From Epichloe hybrida (Eukaryota > Ascomycota > Sordariomycetes > Hypocreales > Clavicipitaceae), in contig JAFEKR010000029.1 in NCBI GenBank assembly GCA_019022495.1, positions 124,001 to 188,000 of the forward strand: a DNA stretch of 64,000 bases, written 5' to 3'. The translations under genes were made by a program, and so were the position numbers. Shown here one piece after another: positions 1-11,183 of this stretch (the first letter of the stretch is position 1; every line of letters starts with the position of its first letter). The notes beneath the pieces are model-generated. The model searched no databases. It saw nothing but the letters and a program-made list of their open reading frames with translations, and was not told the origin of the DNA.

Positions 1-2
1 GT

Positions 3-332
3 TTTCTCCACAAACCCAAATACATTGATGCCATGCAGGCGTTTTACCTCGGGAAGTTCCTCGCCCAATCACGCTGGCCCAAGTTCAATGCGGCGGCGAT
101 CGGGACGTCGGTGGTGCTATTAGGTGCTATTATTATGTACTCGGCCCGTTGGTGGAGTTCGGCACAGATGGAGTCTTCAAGCATGTTGGGTCAAGCACGG
201 AGGACCGAGTCAACTGATAAAGTAAGTAAACGGTGGTCCAATTTCACTGGGTCAATCATAGAGACAGCTGTTGTATCGTTACACCATTCATGCAAGACCG
301 CATTTAACGGCCAAGGCATTTCGCTACCTTAG
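3..332 (+). CDS. Partial ORF of unidentified membrane protein, 3' end formed by NUMT
   Basis: The frame is open to the left window edge and runs about 110 codons to a TAG at 330-332. Residues near AAAIGTSVVLLGAIIMYSA form one plausible membrane segment, followed by a polar stretch. I do not recognise the family. From about position 229 the DNA is antisense mitochondrial LSU rRNA, so the last 30 or so residues are not native coding sequence. A GTAAGT at about 220 could instead be a splice donor, in which case the rRNA-derived part would lie in an intron or beyond the exon. The ORF may be a gene truncated by the insertion or only its last visible exon. Confidence 0.35.
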   Translation, partial: FLHKPKYIDAMQAFYLGKFLAQSRWPKFNAAAIGTSVVLLGAIIMYSARWWSSAQMESSSMLGQARRTESTDKVSKRWSNFTGSIIETAVVSLHHSCKTAFNGQGISLP

Positions 333-605
333 GACCCTCACGTTAAGGCCGCCTTTAACCGGGGTTTCCGTCGACATCAAATAGTAGTATATTAAATTAT
401 CTCTGTTAACCAGCCGGCACCGGGCAGATATCACACTCTATACTTAGATTTTTCATCTTTCAGCAGAGTGCTGTGTTTTAATTAAACAGTCGTACAACAT
501 TATTCCATGCTTCTTCCTCTTTACTTGATATTAATCAAGAATAATGAGCCCTCCTTATTCCGAAGTTACGGTAGTCAATTTGCCGAGTTCCTTTATGATT
601 GTTAG
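229..605 (-). pseudogene. NUMT: fragment of mitochondrial large-subunit rRNA (rnl)
   Basis: Read on the minus strand, this stretch carries conserved 23S-type rRNA blocks in the right order: GGAACTCGGCAAA and CCGTAACTTCGG (about 565-595), AACACAGCACTCTGC, GCCCGGTGCCGG, CCCCGGTTAAAGGCGGCC, GGTCCTAAGGTAGCGAAAT (about 312-335), a Gly-Cys-rich-free helix 71-like block ending CTTGCATGAATGG, then GACCCAGTGAAATTG (about 240-256). These correspond to the domain IV-V region of E. coli 23S rRNA, with AT-rich insertions typical of a fungal mitochondrial gene. The flanks look nuclear, so I read it as a nuclear copy of mtDNA. Edges are approximate (plus or minus 20 nt). The conserved core looks nearly undamaged, which suggests a fairly recent insertion; an assembly chimera is the alternative. 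Confidence 0.85.
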
Positions 606-612
606 TTTGTGG

Positions 613-3600
613 TCGGGCCATCGCAATGAGCCTTCGAGGTTCAGTTTATGACGGCGACGATGGAAAATCCACCCAACTTGATGGGGCGGGCATATACAGT
701 GACATGTACATACATATGGATTAGTGTGCCCCACCAAGCGAGCCAGCCCGTGCCGCCCAACCAACTTCCAGGACAACTGAGACAACCCTTTTTCTAAAAA
801 GAAATTGGTTAAAATTATTACCTCTTCCACCCGCGTCGAGTCCAACCGGCTAATTCTCCCGAAGCTTTTGCCCAATGCAGCGGGCGAGTTCCTCATTCGG
901 TTCGGTCGCCGGAGCTGGGGACACGCAGGGGACACTAAAAACGCATGTGAGTCCAACCCTGTTGTCGCAAGCGCAGGCGCAGGCGTGCTCTGGTCCTAAT
1001 TTCTGGTCCTGGTCCTGATCCTGGTCCTGGTTCTGGTTCTGCTTGTCGAGGCAGCCACCACCAACAAGCCACCCAAACACATCTTGATGAACGGGCGGAT
1101 TGAGTGGCCTCTGACTGGGTCCAGACATCGGGACGGCCAAACGCCTTTTGGAATCTCGAGAGAGTCATGGCGTCCGGCACCCCGGTCATCTCGAGGCGGA
1201 AAAGCAACCCTCTTTTTGACAGCTTTCGCTAATGATGGCGTTTAATTGGCTGACACTCGGTGCAACGCTCCAGAAGGAGGATGCAGTCTGTATCACCCGT
1301 TACGGAATACATACATACATATGTCTCCTTGTCTGCATCTGACATCCATCATCGTCAGGAGGACAACTCGACACCACACCCTGCGCTGCCACACCACACC
1401 ACACCACACGCTTCAGCAGCCCCGTTCCCGACACAAGCACCTGGCCTTGATCCCTGCCCGCTGAACGAGTGCTTGATTGCACGCGCGGCCGCCTTTTTGG
1501 GCATTGGACCACTCGCCATCGAGCCAGAGAAGGTAGTAAATTTCGAGAGATGAAATCGCATCAGGCTACGGCTGAGGTGAGACTCCTTCTCGACCGTGCC
1601 GTAATATCCCATTGAGTAACGTCTCGTTTGGTGAAGACGAGGCGGGCTGAATTCCAGATGTAGCATACATGAGACTACGAAAATCGACTAAGCCTGTTTT
1701 TTAGGGCAGATTCGTTCAAACGAGTTATCACACATGGAAGGCTATTATGACACCAGCCATGTTTTGTTGGTACAGACCAGTAACCCAACCGCGCCAACGG
1801 ACGCTTCTCGCTCAAGTGGGTTCGATGCTGAGTTTATGGATACCTCGATCTGCGACACAAAGAAGATGACAACATGATAGAGGAAGCAGCAGGATAGAGC
1901 GATTGTGATGGACCTGGCCTAGCGCGGGGAGGGGGTGAATAAAGTGCACGCTCCATCTCGGCAGCTAGCTCATGTCCATCCTGTTGAGGCTTTCCCGACG
2001 TCGATCAATCCAGCATTCTGGGATGTCACAACGCCATCTCTCCGACTTCAACAGCCTTGAGCATGGCCCTCCTCTGGCTGTCTCAGATGTCTGGCTCCTC
2101 TACGGATGATGCCGAGTGCAATGCACAGCCAGGACTTGCATTTTACTAATATGTAAGTTGTCGATGGCGACGCTGCCATATACCTTTCACACGTGCTATT
2201 AAGTACATATTGTTGGTTGGTACGACTTTGAATGGACAGGCACAGGGTGGGTCGCCTTTTGCAAATGGCTAAATTCGCGCTATACTGCGACGTTGAGACA
2301 GCACAGGACGGTCATGTTCTCTTCTTCTGCCATTGTCTTGTGGCAGCATGATGCCAGCCTGAGGGTGTTGACGATTTCATTTTCATCTTCATCTTCATTT
2401 TTTTGTCTTGCCCAGAGGGCGGGTGCCGTCGGAACTACATGCTCCCCCTCCCCTGTGTTCAGGAAACCAGAGCGCGCACGACAGCGCAAGCAGAATGGAC
2501 CAAAAAAGTGTCATTTCAACAGGGTCCCGAAATCAGCCGCAGCCACAATTGTTGCATGAAGCGCTCCTATCAGATCTTTGCTAGATTGAGTTTCTGGGAC
2601 ATGGGGGCGGAAAACCAGGGCTCTTTGCTTGCATTATTACGACCCAACTGCCCAGGTCACTTCCGGGATGCGCGGTCGTCTTGTGAGTGGGAACCGCACA
2701 GCACGGAAAATGGGCGGGCGGGCGGGCGTCCGTGCGTGATGTACATGTGTACATACACGGCGGGCTCGAGATGACCAAAAGTGTCAACGCAACGCAGCAG
2801 CCATAACTGACCGGTGACGCGCGATGATGTGAGAAGAGGTGTGTGTTTTGTTGTGACGCTTTGCCTCACATTGCGACGGGTGAATCTGGTGAAATTTGCT
2901 GGCAGCGAGAGGGGCCGACGATTTTCGCCGCCACCGCAAGCCATGGCCATGGGCACCATGGCGGTAAATCCAGGGTTGAAAAAAAGAAAGAGGGGCCCCC
3001 CATTGCCTGCGTCATTACAGCCTTGTGGTTTTCTACATATAATACACATGTATGATTTCCCGGCTGCTAATAACCCGGACTGAGCAAAAGTGGCAGGAAC
3101 AGCGCCGAAAGCAGGGTAGCATTGTAATAAGAGTGCTTGCTCCAGGCGGCTAATCAGAAAGAAGACGACGACTATTTGTGTCTTGTGCTAATAACTTACA
3201 AGAGTAGGCGGCACTGGTGCAATGCGTCCACTAATGCGTCCACGAGGGGGAATGCTCTGTCATCAGTGACCACGATGGGTGATGGGTGATGGGTGGCAAT
3301 GTGGCCAGGCAGCCAAGCTAGTAATCATCCGTAGGTTACCACAATGCCGGAACCGCTGTGATTAACTGCAGGGCTCCATAGTGCCTCGCCAGAGATGTGC
3401 CAGAGATGTGCCAGAGATGTGGAACAACATCACTGCGAGGTGATTTGAGATGGATGTACGGAGTACGGATCCGTACATTATTGGATACGTACATATGTAC
3501 ATACTCTGCATGGCATGGTGCAGTTCTGACTAATCACAATCAGAAGCTAATATACGGAGTAGTCCGTTATACGGATTACATACATAGCTCTGGGGAGAAG

Positions 3601-4504
3601 TCACTGTGGGGGTGGCCCAGGCTGGCCTGAGGCCCCGAGGTGAGGGCCTCGAACCTGCTGCTGGCGCTCGCACTGGAGGGGACATGCAGGGGCTTGCACC
3701 GATGCGGGCTGGGCCCGGGCAGCCACGTGTGTGATGGAAACTAGCCTCGGTTTGTGGAGAGCCCCTTGATGATTAATGCTTACCATGCAACGTGCCATCA
3801 TGCGGCATCATGCAGCAGCATGCAGCATGATTCTACCCGGTGGGGTTCCTGTGCCGCAGAATCCGGAGAAGGCGTCGTCAATCTCGTGATTGAGTCTTGC
3901 TTTGTTATGATTCCCCGGTGCAGTGCCCGGTCCTTGCCGGTATCATCTTCCCAACAAGTGGCAGAGACCCAAAGCTTTACTCCGTACATACTCCGTACAG
4001 ACACATGCAGCTAGCTAATTTGCTGCACCGCTTACTCAGTCTGATTCGTCCATGTGCGATGTGCGAGAGGAGGGGTGTGCGTGCGTGTGGGAGGCAAGTC
4101 ACATATCATCATGCGATGGATTCATAAACCAAGAAGAAGAAAGAAAGAAAGACGGAAAAAAAATAAAAAATAAACCCATAGTTGGCGGCCCCTTTCCCCA
4201 ACGCTCTTCTGGGTGGCAGCGAGGATCCTATGTAGTAGTAAAAAAAAGCTTTTCCCATCTCGCTTGTTTGTTTCTCGTTCCCCGGAGGGTCAGGCGGAAG
4301 CTTGGTTCGTCGCGTCGAATCCTCCAATCATCATGCAAGAGACTCGGTAAAACTTATGTAGATGACTTTTTTGCTTCGGGAGAATGACCAACGAGGGAAG
4401 CCAGACTTTTTTGTTTGGCAAACACGCGCACAACACGTATGTAAGCAAGCGGATACCCGCACAGCCAATTGGAATTCTCATAGCTGGACCGAATGTTCTG
4501 TAGG

Positions 4505-4535
<31 letters not shown>

Positions 4536-6280
4536 GGCTGGTTGCGTCATCTGGCCCTGACCATCTTTCTTGTCTGGGGATCACATCACACCAGCACCAA
4601 CAACGCCGTTGATGGACCGACCTTCGTCCGAACCGAGACATGTTCAATCGAGCCAAGATGTTTTTTGTGCGAGCGCTCCACGGCTACGCGGGGGGGGGGG
4701 GGTCAGGTCAGTCAGTCACACAAGCACTTGAGGTCAGGAAGCGGAAATCGCTACGCCACGCCTTGCTGTCCCGGAAAACTCAAAAAAAAAAAAGGCAGCA
4801 CAGCATTCTTACTACTCAGATGTCACCGCCTACGGAATTGACTTGATTTATTGAACACGGTCAAGCATTCAGGCATCGTCGTAAGGGGGGAACAGTATTC
4901 CTTGTAGCCTTGCAGAATATGCATAGCATCGGCACAGTCGTGCATGAGAGGGACACCCGGCGTCAAGGTGATGGCATCGCATTGCGCAGCGCAGCGCACG
5001 GCAGCAGGACCAAAGAACAGGCAAACAGACTTTGACAAACACATCCAGAGATGGGCAGACAGCGGGACCCAGGCGCAGACGCGTCCGTAACGGACAGAAA
5101 ATCGTCAAAACCCCCCAAGAATTATCCGTCTCGCGATTCCAGGCTTCTGGCCCAACGCGTCGACCGGGCCAAACGCCCGTACTCAACACGTACGTGAAGC
5201 GAGCAGCGCGCGATAAAATGACGTTGCAGCATTCAAAAGGGGGGGTCTCGATTCCGAGATCATCTGGGCCGAACGAAGGGGGTGGAGGGGGGGCGGGCTC
5301 CCTATTGAAGATGGAGATGAGATGGCCGCCGGGATAAGACGCGGGTTCGGCTGGCGTAGATGGGTTCAGTTGGCCGGGTCAAAAGATCAAAAGGAGCCGA
5401 AAAAAAAGCAAATGAGAATTTCGTCATGTGGGCTCAGAGCTCAGATAAGCCGAAGACTTGGGGCAACGGAAAAGATTTGTCCCATTGAATCAAACGCGTT
5501 TTTTTTTTTCTCGCATCACAACCCAACCGAGGGCGACGTCGTACGAACACGGTAGAGGGAGGGTAGACACGGGACATGGTGAAGGCTCAATTTTGCTCGC
5601 CCCATGCATCTTTGTACGAATTGAATCTCGCCTATAATGGACGACATGGTATTATGGAAATGAGTTTTTCTCTCGGATTTCCAAACGACTTTGGGCTCGT
5701 GAGACGGGAACAAAAGACGGATTTTTGCATCCGAAGCGATCGATCTGAAATCTGAGTCAGGAACAAGGAACAAGGGATGCATGTGGAAGAGGAGAAACAT
5801 GACGTTCCGTGCCGATTGGTGTGATGGCTTTTGTTTGACTGGGCATCTGGCATCTGAGACCTTTTTGTGGGAATTTGCTTGTCATTTTGTCAATGTGATG
5901 ATGCCCCCTCACACCTACACACTTTCTTTACCGGTAACAATGTGGGATTGTGAGCCGCCCCCCTGGTCCCTGACTAAGGGAATCTTTGTGTAAGATTATC
6001 TGTCGTGCGTGGAATGCGGTTCCTGACTAGTTGGAAGGAGAGGTGTATTCATGGGCTTTGGTTCTTTGCTGGTGAGAATCTCCGAGCAATGCTCGCTTCC
6101 CTTTTTTGTTTTTAATCAATGGTGTTTCTCCCTCTACATGCTTCGAAATTGCACGTGCCCTTGGGGAGATTTTTATCATTACCCTCTCTCTCTAAATTGA
6201 CTTCACCTCATGATGCGTCTTTTGGACGAGCGCTCCCTTTTTCCCTCTTTTTAGATAGCCACATCTTGCTGCCTGCCTAC
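613..6280. other. Gene-free region, 5.7 kb, rich in simple repeats
   Basis: No ORF here shows a family, consistent splice sites or believable composition. It holds GGTCCT-type hexamers (about 1005-1040), a G3-N1 quadruplex motif (2712-2726), three 11-bp units GCCAGAGATGT (3388-3420), GATGGGT heptamers (about 3278-3300), GTACGGAGTAC motifs (3456 and about 3979-3998), a 29-A run (4505-4533) and a 13-G run (4690-4702). Short ORFs of 60-160 codons are present on both strands but look random. Confidence 0.6.
3388..3420. repeat. 11-bp tandem repeat, 3 units
   Basis: Three exact head-to-tail copies of GCCAGAGATGT in non-coding DNA, shortly before a GTACGGAGTAC motif at 3456-3466. Confidence 0.9.
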
Positions 6281-7196
6281 CTACAGCCGCAATGCGTTGG
6301 ATATCTCAATCGTTACTTTCCCATCTTGTTCGCCGCCGACGACCCGGACAGACTCCAAGTCCCTGACGACCCAGTCCGGGCCTGCGGCAACGACCTGCTC
6401 CATGGTATGGCTGGTGACCAGCCCAATGACCTTGCAGCCGGCGGCTTTGCCGGCCTCGATGCCCGCCGGCGCGTCCTCCAGCACCAGCACCTGCCCTGGG
6501 CGATCTTGCAGGCCGAGTTTGCCCAATCCCACCCGGTAGCAAGTCGGGTCCGGCTTGCCGTTCTCGACGGACTCAGCCGTCACGAGGTGCTCTGGGATGG
6601 CCAGCGAGAGGCGCTTCAGCCATCCCGAGACGAGCGGCTCGGTGCCGGACGTGACGATGGCCCAGGGCGCGGAGCGCGCAATCAGCGCGTCGATGAGGGT
6701 TCTTGCGCCGGGGATCTCGACGGCGTCGTCGCCGTAGAGGATGGGCAGCTGTCCCTCGACTTGCCGGACATCTGTGACTCGTGTTAAAACACTCGCCGTG
6801 GTGTAGAATATGCTCAGTCTTCTCGAGCATGTAGAGCAAAAGTGGCTGGAGGACATACATTCCCAATTCGCCTTGTGAGGAGCTATGATCTTGAAAACGT
6901 CAATGCTCCTTCTCCCATGGGACGTTTTCAGAATCTCCTCGGGATCAAGGCCGAGTTCTTTGCCTGTTCTGCCGTTGCTCATCCTTGTTAACCAGCGCCC
7001 TCCCCCTCCTCCCCTTTCCTGGGAAGCACCACCACCCCAATGGATTGTTTGATAAAAGTATAGCAGAAGAGACTCACGTGTGCCAGTGCTTCACGATGGC
7101 CGTCGTTGAATCAATAATTGTGCCGTCCATGTCAAACAGGAATCCGGAAAAGGAAGCCTGCTGCGGTGGCTGAGAGTAGTCTGGTTGTGAACCCAT
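6281..7196 (-). CDS. HAD-family sugar/glycerol-phosphate phosphatase (GPP/DOG-like), 239 aa
   Basis: Three exons on the minus strand: 7196-7078, 6968-6859 and 6771-6281 (720 nt, frame kept across both junctions; donors GTGAGT and GTATGT, acceptors CAG). The protein has HAD motif I FDMDGT at residues 21-26 (nucleophile Asp22), motif II VTSG, and later GKPDPTCY and VLEDAPAGIEAG with the motif III Lys and motif IV acidic residues. SHGRRS and the cap region match the yeast Gpp1/Dog2 group, which dephosphorylates glycerol-3-phosphate or 2-deoxyglucose-6-phosphate in the cytosol and supports osmotic adjustment. Length fits the family (about 240-250 aa). The exact substrate cannot be read from the sequence. 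Confidence 0.88.
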
Positions 7197-7479
7197 TCTT
7201 TGGAAGTTGGAATCGCGATGTTGCATTAGGGAACGGGCGTGTTATGTCTCGGTGAGATTGTGAGTTGCTCGGAAGTGAAGCCGGCCATGGCGAAGTACTC
7301 CATCCTCACTGCATCGGCGGCGCTTGCGTTGTTGGGTGACGGTGTCTCCGCGTGGTAGCTCCGCGAGGGTTTTTGTACTTTTGTCACGAGTCGCGACGAT
7401 GGCGGTACTTCCTTTTGGGGTTAGCTTTTTTTTTGTTTTGTTTTGATGCGTGTGATGTCTTACCTACCCTGTACTGCGT

Positions 7480-8740
7480 TTGGACAATTCCAGGACGATA
7501 CCTGCTCGGAGGAACGACGCCGCTACTAATATTCGACTACGAACCCGAAGGACCCTGTCGGTGCTGAAGCTCAGCGACAAATCAATCTCTTTGTCAAGCG
7601 AAAGAATGGGCAGCCGCCAGACGCCGCGCACGACTGGAGAGATGTTGACTGTGATTGGTGAGATGGAGATTTGGGCATTTGACCGGTCGGGATGTTATAG
7701 TCCTGGTGCGTTCGATATTCATAAGAAGCCCGAACGGTTTATACAGGTGATCGCGGGCTACACCATGATGAATGATGAGGAACTGGGCTTGGACACATTT
7801 ACGGAGCGGAATGGCGATGCCCACTTGATACACATCGAGCAGGAAGGGTCGTCAGCTAGGAAGAGACTGGAATTGAAGTCGCAGCTTTCACCCGTCAACG
7901 GGCAATTGTCTGCCGCGGGACATCTTGTTATCTCACGAGGCCTCAGGATTCGGAGGATTGGAGTTGTGTCGCCAAGTTTTCATGGGCGCCCGAGAAGCGA
8001 AAGCCAGAGGCAGACCTTCTCAGATTGGCCCATCAGAGAAGGGGTTGAGGGCATTGCTGAGTTGATCGGCCATCGTCGCATAACCAGCATCAATGAGATG
8101 CGATCAGGCCTGACATTCACGAAACCTTACTCCTTCCGAGGTCTTCCAAGCACTTGGTCGACTTGTTCGCGGTCTTTCTCCCGGTCTCGGCCTCCCAGTG
8201 CCCTATCTCGGTCGTTCAGCGAGCTTCCTGGCTCAAGTATCGCTGACAAGCCGTTGAGAAAGCGCAAGTCGGTTGATGTCAGCCAGAAATCCTCTAAGCG
8301 ATCAAGATCCAACAGTCAAAGGTCGAGCCAGAGGCGAATCGAGGCTGCGTACGATGTGGAGGAAACTCGAGGGGCGAGTCTGCTCGCTTCCAACAACGGA
8401 CCCTACGATAATCGAGTCTTTCGATGTCTAGTCATCTCCCCCGCTGGCCGGGCGATCCAAAAGTATGACAAGAAATCGGAGCTCCTGGAGGCGCTCCGCG
8501 ACGCGATCAAGGCAACACAAGTCCTTATACCTCCAAGGCAACATCCTGCACCGGGACATTTCCGAGAATAACATCATCATAACCGACCACAAAGCAACTG
8601 GCTACGTGGGCATGTTGATCGACCCTGGACCTTGCTGAGGAGCTAGGCATCGGGCGCAGCAGGGCGCAGCAGGGCGCAGCAGGGCGCGCTGTCGCAATGG
8701 AACGATGGAGTTCATGGCAATTGAGGTCCTACAATGAGAT
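7480..8740 (+). pseudogene. Broken FunK1 (fungal-type) protein kinase relic
   Basis: Pieces of the fungal FunK1 kinase family appear in order but in different frames. One frame gives WAFDRSGCYSPGAFDIH (from about 7670). A second frame at about 7950-8045 gives EDWSCVAKFSWAPEKRKPEA, the lysine-containing N-lobe strand. The first frame resumes with GVEGIAELIGHRRIT and later VFRCLVISPAGRAI. A third frame from about 8520 gives the catalytic loop LHRDISENNIIITD, and another gives LDLAEELG and GTMEFMAIEVL, then a stop. At least four frame changes are needed, one beside three 10-bp repeats (8652-8681). No ATG opens the frame, and the N-terminal part of a full-length (about 700 aa) member is missing. 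It is not expected to make an active kinase. Confidence 0.8.
8652..8688. repeat. 10-bp tandem repeat inside the kinase relic
   Basis: Three copies of GGGCGCAGCA plus a partial fourth. The unit is not a multiple of three, so each added copy shifts the frame. It sits between the LDLAEELG and GTMEFMAIEVL blocks of the FunK1 relic. Confidence 0.85.
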
Positions 8741-9006
8741 GTTCGACATGATACAATTACGGGCGCTAATACCGCAGAGTCTTTTAGATTGCAAAAAAAA
8801 GTACATACCTTGGGGCCTCGAGGTGGGTTGCCGACCCGCTTACGGACGTACAGTGGGTGTACAGTGGAAATGATGAGAGCGCCACAGCCACAGCGTTCGG
8901 CAGCCGAGCCGATGGGGATGCGTCCCTCATCAACAATTTCACGAGTGCGGTGCGGTCCCTGAACCCTCCTTCCATCCAAGAACCCGACACACCGGACCGG
9001 ACCCGT

Positions 9007-9097
9007 CCCAACCCAAGCCAACCCAAGCCAACCCCAAGCCAACACAACCCAACACAACCCAACACAGCCCAACACAGCCCAACACAGCCCAACACAA
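9007..9097. repeat. Degenerate about 10-bp minisatellite, CCCAACACAR/CCCAAGCCAA
   Basis: About nine head-to-tail near-decamers built from CCCAAGCCAA and CCCAACACAA/G. One strand is almost pure A and C. It ends about 120 bp upstream of the pyroglutamyl-peptidase start, so it may lie in its promoter or 5' UTR. Confidence 0.85.
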
Positions 9098-9217
9098 CGG
9101 CTGGCTGGTTGGTTGGCCCTTGTTCTCGGCGACCAAGTACCGACAAGCGCCGAGATAAGGTCCTTGCAACTATTATATTGACCGCTCCTATCAACCAGCT
9201 TGTTGAGTAACGCAATC

Positions 9218-10197
9218 ATGGGCTCCCAGATCAACGACCCGCAAGAGTTTGTGGTGCTCGTAACTGGCTTCCTGGTAATGTCGTCATTGAGGCTCTTCCT
9301 CCCTCTTCCCTGCGGCAACATCGCCCGCATCTAGCATCCAGCATCCAGCATCCATGTTGCTGACTGCGCAACAAGCCCTTTCGGCCCCAATGGCCCGTCA
9401 ACCCATCGTGGGAAATCGCCAAAGGCCTACCGTCGCATCTACCGCCGCTCCGGGCAAAGGACCCCGACGCCCGAGAAAAGGTCCATACGCCGCCTGTCCG
9501 CATTCTCGTGCATCCCGAGCCCCTGCGAGTAAACTACAAGCTTGTGCGTGAAGTCGTTCCCTCTTTCTGGGACACATATCAAGGGTGCAAGGTCGACGTC
9601 GTCATCCACATTGGCATGACGGGTCCCCGAACGTATTACCAGATTGAGCGTCGGGCCCATCGTCGAGGCTACAGAAATGCAGACGTCGACTCGGAACTGC
9701 CCGAGGAAGGCACAGACGGGAGACCCGATGATCCGGATTGGATCTGGCATGACCTGCCGGATGAGATTATATCGGACCTGGACATTGATGACGTGCATAA
9801 GCGGTGGCAGGCGTACAGCTCTGTAAGAACGAAGCCGCTTTCCCTGAAGGTCCGCCTGTGGACCAGAACTCGGTGCGGTTAAAACGTTACTGACACATGT
9901 TTTTGATATGTGGTTTTTCCCTTCTTCTCCCCTCTGCACGAACAGAAAGACATGGACTTGCGCATCTCAGAAGACCCCGGCCGCTTCCTATGTGACTGGA
10001 TCTATTACTGCAGCCTATCGCACTTGCTGCGATCAAATCGCCCCAAGAAAGCCTGCTTCTTCCACGTCCCCTGCGACGCATCAGACGAATCGGTCCTGCA
10101 GGGCCGTGAGCTCGCCATCAACTTGGTTCGGGCCATTGCCGAGAGCGAGATGTCTGTAAAGCAGAAGGAGCCCGAGAGCAATGGCGTCGCTGAATGA
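9218..10197 (+). CDS. Pyroglutamyl-peptidase I-like cysteine peptidase (C15), 251 aa
   Basis: Exons 9218-9274, 9376-9822 and 9946-10197 join in frame (donors GTAATG and GTAAGA). The N-terminus FVVLVTGF followed by PFRPQWPVNPSWEIA is the typical C15 opening. Later blocks are ILVHPEPLRVNYKLVR, DVVIHIGMTGPR and GRFLCDWIYYCSLSH, with the likely nucleophile Cys184, and FFHVP with the likely catalytic His208. The family removes N-terminal pyroglutamate from peptides in the cytosol. The fungal members are longer than bacterial ones (about 215 aa) because of an insert near DSELPEEGTDG. I did not confidently place the catalytic Glu. It converges with the kelch gene. Confidence 0.85.
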
Positions 10198-11183
10198 CTC
10201 AGGGGGGGGGGGGCGCTCATCTCAAGTTGCTTCTTGGATAATGAATGACATGGGCAGGGTATTTTTAGCATCATGGCACTTTTTGGGTATTCAGCATATC
10301 AGGGGCGGCCGTGAAATTGGTGACCAGTCGAGTATATTTTACTCCCTGACTGCACACATGTCTCCTTGGTAAGATGAATTGTAGAAATTCATAAAAAGAT
10401 TCAAAAAAAAAAAAAAAAAAAGGATTAAAAGCCCTCTAATCAAACCATACGTGGTGATCTGGAAAACCCCCAAAATTCACCACAAGCATTTCCACCGCCA
10501 AAGAAGTGGATGGAATCCACATCGCCGGCACCACAACCCCCACCCCACCCCGACTCGACTTTCTCAAAAGCCTCGTCGACTATTCGACCCTCTTGCATCC
10601 ACATACCCAGAACCCAACATGTGTAGAAAAGCATCCTGCGACAAGTGCAGTACGTGAAAAACCCCGGCCAGACTGGACTGGAGTGGACTGGACTGACACC
10701 TCGATCAGAAAAGGCAACGTGGTGGGGCTGCGGCAGCCACATCGCCATGGTCATGGACGGCATCGCCGCCGACGACAGATGCACGTGTGAGCCCCGGGTC
10801 GAGAGGGAGGGCAAGATGTATCCTCCCATGGCGAAGCAGCCTGCTTGACCGCAGGTATGCTGCGGTGGTTCTGGAGACTGAGAGGGAACGAGTTTGGAAC
10901 GAGGTTGGAACGAACGAGGTGGTGGGGAGGGAGGGAGGTCTGGGACAAAATTGTCTAGATGGTAGTTGCGAATTCGACGACCATGGCCAAGTTGGCGACT
11001 TATTGAGGAGTCACGGAGTTAAAAGAGGTTTGACACGGGCGCTGGTAGGAGCTGTGGAATGAATGGATTGTTGGAGGACGCTGGACTTGGACTTGGTGCC
11101 GATGGGCAGCCGATTCAATATGCTTTCTTTTTAGTAGAAATCAGGACAAGAAGCTTCTGTGAATCCAACGAAAAATGCGAGTT
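10198..11183. other. Convergent intergenic region
   Basis: Lies between the 3' ends of the peptidase and the kelch gene. It holds a 12-G run (10202-10213), an A run of about 18 (10402-10420) and GGACT pentamers (about 10672-10695). No supported gene was seen; the short ORFs are low-complexity. Confidence 0.6.

Noticed and set aside
6119..6787. 222-codon plus-strand ORF
   Set aside because: Antisense to the HAD phosphatase, whose motifs and splice sites fit fully on the minus strand.
8784..9330. Overlapping minus-strand ORFs with VGLCW repeats
   Set aside because: They are translations of the 9007-9097 minisatellite on the opposite strand.
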